Assembly (NCBI GenBank): GCA_032718475.1
Contig: JAUCBJ010005471.1
Coordinates: forward strand, 1 to 24,794
DNA length: 24,794 bases
From: Nemertoderma westbladi
Lineage: Eukaryota; Xenacoelomorpha; Nemertodermatida; Nemertodermatidae
Direction of reading: 5' to 3'
The position numbers and the translations under genes are program-made. Shown here one piece after another: positions 18,681 through 24,794 of this stretch; the first letter of the stretch is position 1, and every line of letters begins with the position of its first letter. The notes beneath the pieces were generated by a model. The model searched no databases and was not told where the DNA came from. It saw nothing but the letters and a program-made list of their open reading frames with translations.

Positions 18681-19330
18681 TTGTTAGAAAGGTCTCGCCC
18701 AAACTCGTTGCAAAGTAATACTCAGAGCCGTCTGAAGTTCCACCGTCCGCCGCTAGAGGGCGAATTGTCCGATAGTGAAAACCTGATCTCATTTGGTTGT
18801 TTTTAATGCTTTGGTAGCTATCTACTACAACATAGGCTGTATCTTTACGGAGTCGCAGTGTCTTCTACAATTCCCCAGTCTACCGCTAGAGGGCAAAATG
18901 TCTGGAAGTGAACATATTCTTCAACTTAGTTATTTAAAATCAGTTTGGACTGAAACTTCGTAGGCATCTACTACAGCATAGGCTGTATCTTTACGGAGTC
19001 GCAGAATCGTCTACAGTTCCCCAGTCTACCGCTATTAGGGGATGAAATGTCATAATGAGGAAACCTACAATTTTGTTATTTATGAATGTTTTTTTGCTGA
19101 TACTTGGCACTTGGCAGAGGACTACTACACCATAGTCTTCGTGTTTGGGGAGGACGCTAACCAGTGCAAAATTATGCAGTCTGCCACTAGGGGGCGAAGT
19201 GCCTGAAATTAAAACCTTCCATTTTAATACGATAGAGTTGCTGCTGTGACCTACTGCACTATAGGTTGTGTTTGCGAGGACGCTAACCACTACTCTGCAG
19301 TTATGCAGTTTTCCACTAAGGGGAAAATAT
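18681..19330 (+). repeat. Diverged ~135-155-bp repeats with CTCF-like cores (element 1, 3' part)
   Basis: Cores at 18750 (CCGCTAGAGGGCG), 18893 (CCGCTAGAGGGCA), 19029 (broken by an insertion: CCGCTATTAGGGG), 19184 (CCACTAGGGGGCG) and 19313 (CCACTAAGGGGAA). Spacing is less regular than in the other arrays. Confidence 0.75.
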
Positions 19331-19560
19331 CACACAGGGTTAAAACCTTTTCCCATTTTATTATTTGTAATCCATTGGAGGTGTTACTTGGTAGGTATCT
19401 ACTACTACAACATAAAGCCTTATGTTTATTATTGTATGTATCTGCAACTAAAACGGGATCAGTCTGTTAGTCTTGTGTAAAGTTTTGTTAAGTTAATTTA
19501 TTTATTTAATTTATGCTTGATATTGTCCATTGATTGATTGATTGTATAGAAGCTTGTGAA

Positions 19561-19596
19561 CTAGAAAGCCGTGGCCGAAGGCCACGGGCTTTCTAG
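19561..19596 (+). other. 3'-terminal hairpin of Helitron-like element 1
   Basis: CTAGAAAGCC then GTGGCC, loop GAA, then GGCCAC and GGGCTTTCTAG: a 16-bp stem with one bulged G and a 3-base loop. It starts and ends in CTAG. Helitron 3' hairpins mark the end of rolling-circle transfer; here the stem reaches the very end of the element. Confidence 0.75.
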
Positions 19597-19618
19597 TCTA
19601 ATATATATAAATCTCGAT

Positions 19619-19650
<32 letters not shown>
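19619..19650 (+). repeat. (CTGT)n microsatellite near 5' end of element 2
   Basis: One CTGT unit longer than the matching run in element 3. Confidence 0.9.
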
Positions 19651-19798
19651 ATCAGCTATACAATCGAACCCATCTCGATGAAATCTCGCTTGCTATAGCT
19701 CGTTAGAAAGGTCTCGCTCTAACTCGTTGCAACGTAATACTCAGAGTCGTCTGAAGTTCACCCGTCTGCCGCTAGAGGGCGATTTTCGTGATTTTCGG

Positions 19799-20326
19799 GC
19801 GAAATTTATCGAATTATTTCGGTTCTTCTATCGGTAATTAATTATTTAGAGGGCTAACATTTATCCCATCTGGTATAAAATTAACATGAGTAGATTCGCC
19901 GTGTCCCATTCTCACAAAGTTTTTATTTTATTCGAGTGTTTAATATAAATATGTATGATTATTTATTGATTAAAAACCAAATAGTGTATAAATATGTCAT
20001 ATTCGCCAAGCACGATCGAATTGGCCTATTGGTATTGAATAGGGAAGGATTGTTTTCTGTATCATAGCAACGTTAAGGTAATTATTGAACTCGCAGCTAG
20101 CTGGCTGGGCACAGATAAGGAGCAAGCAGGCTGGAGTGTTGATTGGGGTGGGTTTGGGTTGTCTGTTGCGAATTGCTCAGAGTAATTCTGCTTTCTCAAT
20201 CATTGGCTGCATGGAAAAGGAGAGGTTTATAACATTTTTGTTTTACTGTTATGAATATTAAAAGTAAAATAATTATTTCTGTAGGCCTATACTTACTGTA
20301 TTATTATTTTATCTAATATTATACAT
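19799..20326 (+). repeat. Internal core shared by the Helitron-like elements (copy 2)
   Basis: Counterpart of 17939-18462 and, nearly base for base, of 22803-23330. No coding potential is visible. Confidence 0.85.
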
Positions 20327-20339
20327 CTAATCTCGATGA

Positions 20340-22450
20340 AATCTCGCTTACTATAGCTCGTTAGATAGGTCTTGCCCTAACTTGTTGCAACGTAATACTC
20401 AGAGCCGTCTGAAGTTCCACCGTCTGCCGCTAGAGGGCGAATTGTTCGATACTGAAAACCTGATCTCATTGGGTTGTTTTTAATGCTTTTGAGCTGAAAC
20501 TTGGTTGCTATATACTGCAGCAGCAGCATAGGCTGTATATTTCCGGACTCACTGAGTTGTCCACAGTTCCCCAGTCTACCGTTAGAGGGCTAAATGTCTG
20601 AGAGTTAACATCTTCTCCAACTTTGTTATTTACAATCCGTTTAGACTGAAACTTGGTAGGCATCTACTACAGCAAAGGCTGTATCTTTACTGAGTCGCAG
20701 AGTCGTCTACAATTCCCCAGTCTACCGCTAGAGGGCGAAATGTCTGAAAGTTAACATCTTCTCCAACTTTGTTATTTACAATCCGTTTAGACTGAAACTT
20801 GGTAGGCATCTACTGCAGCAAAGGCTGTATCTTTACTGAGTCGCAGAGTCGTCTACAATTCCCCAGTCTACCGTTAGAGGGCTAAATGTCTGAGAGATAA
20901 CATCTTCTCCAACTTTGTTATTTACAATCCGTTTAGACTGAAACTTGGTAGGCATCTACTACAGCAAAGGCTGTATCTTTACTGAGTCGCAGAGTCGTCT
21001 ACAATTCCCCAGTCTACCGCTAGAGGGCGAAATGTCTGAAAGTTAACATCTTCTCCAACTTTGTTATTTACAATCCGTTTAGACTGAAACTTGGTAGGCA
21101 TCTACTACAGCAAAGGCTGTATCTTTACTGAGTCGCAGAGTCGTCTACAATTCCCCAGTCTACCGTTAGAGGGCTAAATGTCTGAGAGTTAACATCTTCT
21201 CCAACTTTGTTATTTACAATCCGTTTAGACTGAAACTTGGTAGGCATCTACTACAGCAAAGGCTGTATCTTTACTGAGTCGCAGAGTCGTCTACAATTCC
21301 CCAGTCTACCGCTAGAGGGCGAAATGTCTGAGAGTTAACATCTTCTCCAACTTTGTTATTTACAATCCGTTTAGGCTGAAACTTGGTAGGCATCTACTAC
21401 AGCAAAGGCTGTATCTTTACTGAGTCACAGAGTCGTCTACAATTCCCCAGTCTACCGCTAGAGGGCTAAATGTCTGAGAGTTAACATCTTCTCCAACTTT
21501 GTTATTTACAATCCGTTTAGACTGAAACTTGGTAGGCATCTACTACAACAAAGGCTGTATCTTTACTGAGTCGCAGAGTCGTCTACAATTCCCCAGTCTA
21601 CCGCTAGAGGGCGAAATGTCTGAAAGTTAACATCTCCTCCAACTTTGTTATTTACAATCCTTTTAGACTGAAACTTGGTAGGCATCTACTATAGCATAGG
21701 TTATATCTTTGCGGAGTAGTAGAGTCATCTACAGTTCCACAGTCAGCCGCTAGAGGGCGAATTGTCTGATAGTGAAAACCTCATCCCATTTGGTTCTTTT
21801 TAATCATTTTGAGCTGAAACTTGGTTGGTATCTACTACATCATAGGCTGTATCTTTACGGGGTTGCAGAATCCTATTCACTTCCCCAGTCTACCGCTAGA
21901 GGGTGAAATGTCTGAAAGTTAACATCTTCTCCAACTTGTTATTTACTAACGGTTTAGACTGAAACTTGGTAGGCTTCTACTACAGCATAGGCTGTACCTT
22001 TTCGGAGTCACAGAGTTCTAAGTGGTTAGCATAACTGAACGTTTTTCGGGAGACGCGGGTTCGATCCCCGCTGGTGGCAGTCCGTATCTGCCGCTAGAGG
22101 GCGAAATATCTGATAGTGAACACCTCATCCCATTTGGTTCTTTTTAATCCTATTGAGCTGGAACTTGGCAGGAGTCTACTACAGCATATTCTGTATCTTT
22201 ACGGAGTCCCAGAGTCGTCTACAGTTCTTCAGTCTACCGCTAGAGGGTGAAATGTCTGAATGTGAACATCTACACCAATTTTGTTATTTACAATCTGTTT
22301 AAGCTGAAACTTGAAAGGCAGGCATTTTACTTCACCATAAACCCAATCTTTACCAAACTGCAGCGCCGTCTGCATTTCACCAGTCCGCAGGTAGAGGGTG
22401 GATCTGAAAGTGATCATTTTCTGGAAATTTTGTTATTTACAATCTGCCTA
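20340..22450 (+). repeat. 146-bp tandem repeat array of element 2, with CTCF-like cores
   Basis: Cores start at 20428, 20579, then every 146-147 bases (about 20726, 20871, 21017, 21163, 21309, 21455, 21601, 21748, 21893), then 22091, 22237 and a decayed one near 22391. Two unit types alternate in the middle: CCGTTAGAGGGCTAAATG (T type) and CCGCTAGAGGGCGAAATG (C type). Units also share AACATCTTCTCCAACTTTGT and GAAACTTGGTAGGCATCTAC. Central units are almost identical, outer ones diverged, as expected when exchange homogenises the middle of an array. Confidence 0.9.
22019..22079 (+). other. tRNA-derived fragment (SINE-like) inside the element 2 array
   Basis: Contains a D-arm-like CTAAGTGGTTAGC and a perfect T arm: GCGGG (22055-22059), loop TTCGATC, CCCGC (22067-22071), then TGGTGGCA like a tRNA 3' acceptor strand. 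GGTTCGATCC fits the RNA polymerase III B box. The 5' acceptor strand and start of the D arm are missing and the anticodon arm pairs poorly, so it is not a functional tRNA. It replaces ~16 bases of a 146-bp unit, stretching that spacing to 198. Confidence 0.6.
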
Positions 22451-22566
22451 AAGTTGAAACTTGACAGTTATCTCTTATGGGGGTGGTGTTTTATTTAATG
22501 ATGGTGTCTGTTCCGTATGCAGTTCTCAAATCTCCCACACATATTCATATATCATCTGCACGTGCA

Positions 22567-22604
22567 CTAGAAAGCTGTGGCCCGAAGGGCCACAGGCTTT
22601 CTAG
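22567..22604 (+). other. 3'-terminal hairpin of Helitron-like element 2
   Basis: CTAGAAAGC-TGTGGCCC, loop GAA, GGGCCACA-GGCTTTCTAG: 17 paired positions with one bulged G. Compared with element 1, a C-G pair became T-A and an extra C-G pair was added next to the loop, so the stem is kept while the sequence changes. Confidence 0.75.
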
Positions 22605-22802
22605 TCTAATATATATAAATCTCGATTGTCTGTCTGTCTGTCTGTCTGTTTGTCATCAGCTATACAATCGAACCCATCTCGATGAAATCTCGCTTGCTAT
22701 AGCTCGTTAGAAAGGTCTCGCTCTAACTCGTTGCAACGTAATACTCAGAGTCGTCTGAAGTTCACCCGTCTGCCGCTAGAGGGCGATTTTCGTGATTTTC
22801 GG

Positions 22803-23330
22803 GCGAAATTTATCGAATTATTTCGGTTCTTCTATCGGTAATTAATTATTTAGAGGGCTAACATTTATCCCATCTGGTATAAAATTAACATGAGTAGATT
22901 CGCCGTGTCCCATTCTCACAAAGTTTTTATTTTATTCGAGTGTTTAATATAAATATGTATGATTATTTATTGATTAAAAACCAAATAGTGTATAAATATG
23001 TCATATTTGCCAAGCACGATCGAATTGGCCTATTGGTATTGAATAGGGAAGGATTGTTTTCTGTATCATAGCAACGTTAAGGTAATTATTGAACTCGCAG
23101 CTAGCTGGCTGGGCACAGATAAGGAGCAAGCAGGCTGGAGTGTTGATTGGGGTGGGTTTGGGTTGTCTGTTGCGAATTGCTCAGAGTAATTCTGCTTTCT
23201 CAATCATTGGCTGCATGGAAAAGGAGAGGTTTATAACATTTTTGTTTTACTGTTATGAATATTAAAAGTAAAATAATTATTTCTGTAGGCCTATACTTAC
23301 TGTATTATTATTTTATCTAATATTATACAT
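22803..23330 (+). repeat. Internal core shared by the Helitron-like elements (copy 3)
   Basis: Nearly identical to 19799-20326. Confidence 0.85.
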
Positions 23331-23344
23331 CTAATCTCGATGAA

Positions 23345-24794
23345 ATCTCGCTTACTATAGCTCGTTAGATAGGTCTTGCCCTAACTTGTTGCAACGTAAT
23401 ACTCAGAGCCGTCTGAAGTTCCACCGTCTGCCGCTAGAGGGCGAATTGTTCGATACTGAAAACCTGATCTCATTGGGTTGTTTTTAATGCTTTTGAGCTG
23501 AAACTTGGTTGCTATATACTGCAGCAGCAGCATAGGCTGTATATTTCCGGAGTCACTGAGTTGTCCACAGTTCCCCAGTCTACCGTTAGAGGGCTAAATG
23601 TCTGAGAGTTAACATCTTCTCCAACTTTGTTATTTACAATCCGTTTAGACTGAAACTTGGTAGGCATCTACTACAGCAAAGGCTGTATCTTTACTGAGTC
23701 GCAGAGTCGTCTACAATTCCCCAGTCTACCGCTAGAGGGCGAAATGTCTGAAAGTTAACATCTTCTCCAACTTTGTTATTTACAATCCGTTTAGACTGAA
23801 ACTTGGTAGGCATCTACTACAGCAAAGGCTGTATCTTTACTGAGTCGCAGAGTCGTCTACAATTCCCCAGTCTACCGTTAGAGGGCTAAATGTCTGAGAG
23901 ATAACATCTTCTCCAACTTTGTTATTTACAATCCGTTTAGACTGAAACTTGGTAGGCATCTACTACAGCAAAGGCTGTATCTTTACTGAGTCGCAGAGTC
24001 GTCTACAATTCCCCAGTCTACCGCTAGAGGGCGAAATGTCTGAAAGTTAACATCTTCTCCAACTTTGTTATTTACAATCCGTTTAGACTGAAACTTGGTA
24101 GGCATCTACTACAGCAAAGGCTGTATCTTTACTGAGTCGCAGAGTCGTCTACAATTCCCCAGTCTACCGTTAGAGGGCTAAATGTCTGAGAGATAACATC
24201 TTCTCCAACTTTGTTATTTACAATCCGTTTAGACTGAAACTTGGTAGGCATCTACTACAGCAAAGGCTGTATCTTTACTGAGTCGCAGAGTCGTCTACAA
24301 TTCCCCAGTCTACCGCTAGAGGGCGAAATGTCTGAAAGTTAACATCTTCTCCAACTTTGTTATTTACAATCCGTTTAGACTGAAACTTGGTAGGCATCTA
24401 CTACAGCAAAGGCTGTATCTTTACTGAGTCGCAGAGTCGTCTACAATTCCCCAGTCTACCGTTAGAGGGCTAAATGTCTGAGAGTTAACATCTTCTCCAA
24501 CTTTGTTATTTACAATCCGTTTAGACTGAAACTTGGTAGGCATCTACTACAGCAAAGGCTGTATCTTTACTGAGTCACAGAGTCGTCTACAATTCCCCAG
24601 TCTACCGCTAGAGGGCTAAATGTCTGAGAGTTAACATCTTCTCCAACTTTGTTATTTACAATCCGTTTAGACTGAAACTTGGTAGGCATCTACTACAGCA
24701 AAGGCTGTATCTTTACTGAGTCGCAGAGTCGTCTACAATTCCCCAGTCTACCGCTAGAGGGCGAAATGTCTGAAAGTTAACATCTCCTCCAACT
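23345..24794 (+). repeat. 146-bp tandem repeat array of element 3 (partial)
   Basis: Cores start at 23431, 23583 and then every 146 bases to 24751. The order of unit types from 23583 is T, C, T, C, T, C, T, CCGCTAGAGGGCT variant, C; element 2 has one unit fewer over the same interval (seven versus eight 146-bp steps). Confidence 0.9.

Larger units (their letters stand above)
16432..19596 (+). mobile_element. Helitron-like non-autonomous element 1 (composite)
   Basis: It starts TCTATATATATAAATATCA after an A, runs into (CTGT)n (16450-16491), and ends in a long hairpin closing on CTAG (19561-19596). TC start, CTAG end, 3' hairpin and lack of terminal inverted repeats are the structural marks of Helitrons, which move by rolling-circle replication. 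No Rep or helicase coding is present, so it would depend on another element. Inside: a 5' leader, six 147-bp repeats (about 16930-17804), a second copy of the leader (17808-17925), the core shared with elements 2 and 3 (17939-18462), a private ~200 bases, and more diverged repeats to 19330. The second leader suggests two related elements fused by recombination. The exact 5' base is uncertain because of the flanking TATC repeat. Confidence 0.6.
19597..22604 (+). mobile_element. Helitron-like non-autonomous element 2 (complete, 3008 bp)
   Basis: It starts TCTAATATATATAAATCTCG immediately after the CTAG of element 1 and ends at CTAG 22601-22604 behind its own hairpin. Parts in order: 5' end, (CTGT)n (19619-19650), a leader with one CTCF-like core (19769), the shared core (19799-20326), and tandem ~146-bp repeats (about 20340-22450) interrupted once by a tRNA-like insert, then the 3' hairpin. 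No transposase is encoded and no ORF above about 83 codons is present. It is nearly identical to element 3 over the part visible. Confidence 0.65.
22605..24794 (+). mobile_element. Helitron-like non-autonomous element 3 (3' end beyond window)
   Basis: It starts TCTAATATATATAAATCTCG directly after the CTAG of element 2 and follows that element base for base with only a handful of differences seen by eye (for example position 23004 T versus C, and G versus C in the TTCCGGA-TCAC stretch). The CTGT run is one unit shorter and the array has one extra 146-bp unit before the same CTCCTCC-bearing unit. The window ends inside the array, so the tRNA-like insert and hairpin cannot be checked. Confidence 0.65.

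Noticed and set aside
19561-19596. Bacterial-type intrinsic transcription terminator
   Set aside because: Hairpin followed by TCTAATATAT rather than a T run, in a eukaryotic context; its place at the element end fits a Helitron 3' hairpin better.
22019-22079. Functional tRNA gene
   Set aside because: The 5' acceptor strand is missing and the anticodon arm does not form properly; only the T arm and 3' part are tRNA-like.

Overview
The window looks like transposon- and satellite-rich, non-genic DNA from a metazoan nuclear genome, probably a marine invertebrate. The reasons are a BEL/Pao-type Gag, two kinds of non-LTR retrotransposon (LINE), Helitron-like elements with (CTGT)n runs near their 5' ends, long tandem repeats, and no bacterial-style gene packing. 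No host gene, rRNA or functional tRNA was recognised. The phylum cannot be fixed from the sequence alone.

Layout. (1) Positions 1-1865, minus strand: the 5' part of an LTR retrotransposon. A 63-codon leader ORF overlaps, by ATGA, a 559-codon open Gag that runs off the left edge. (2) 1866-3280: leader or LTR-like DNA with a 27-bp palindrome, four ~95-bp tandem repeats and unassigned DNA. (3) 3281-12171: about 8.9 kb of one 57-bp satellite, roughly 156 units, with higher-order duplications. Because 57 is a multiple of 3 the array is open in several frames, giving spurious ORFs of up to 1336 codons. (4) 12172-12810: unassigned DNA with a small G/C-rich palindromic repeat cluster. (5) 12810-13884, plus strand: a 5'-truncated LINE whose remaining reverse-transcriptase C-terminal half is open. 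(6) 13885-16100, minus strand: a broken RTE-like LINE, placed tail-to-tail against the first. (7) 16100-16431: AT-rich DNA and a TATC microsatellite. (8) 16432-24794: three Helitron-like, non-autonomous elements in direct head-to-tail order (16432-19596, 19597-22604, 22605 to beyond the window).

The most interesting part is region 8. Each element starts TCTA(A)TATATA followed by (CTGT)n. The two complete ones end in a long hairpin closing on CTAG, and the next element's TC follows immediately. Inside are tandem ~146-bp units, each carrying one core close to CCGCTAGRGGGCG, which resembles the consensus recognised by the insulator protein CTCF. The second and third elements are nearly identical, differing by a few substitutions, one CTGT unit and one 146-bp unit, so the amplification is recent. 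No RepHel transposase is encoded here, so mobility would have to be supplied in trans.

The elements do not form an operon or pathway. What links them is amplification: retrotransposition at the left and centre, satellite expansion in the middle, and apparent rolling-circle concatenation plus unit-number change at the right.
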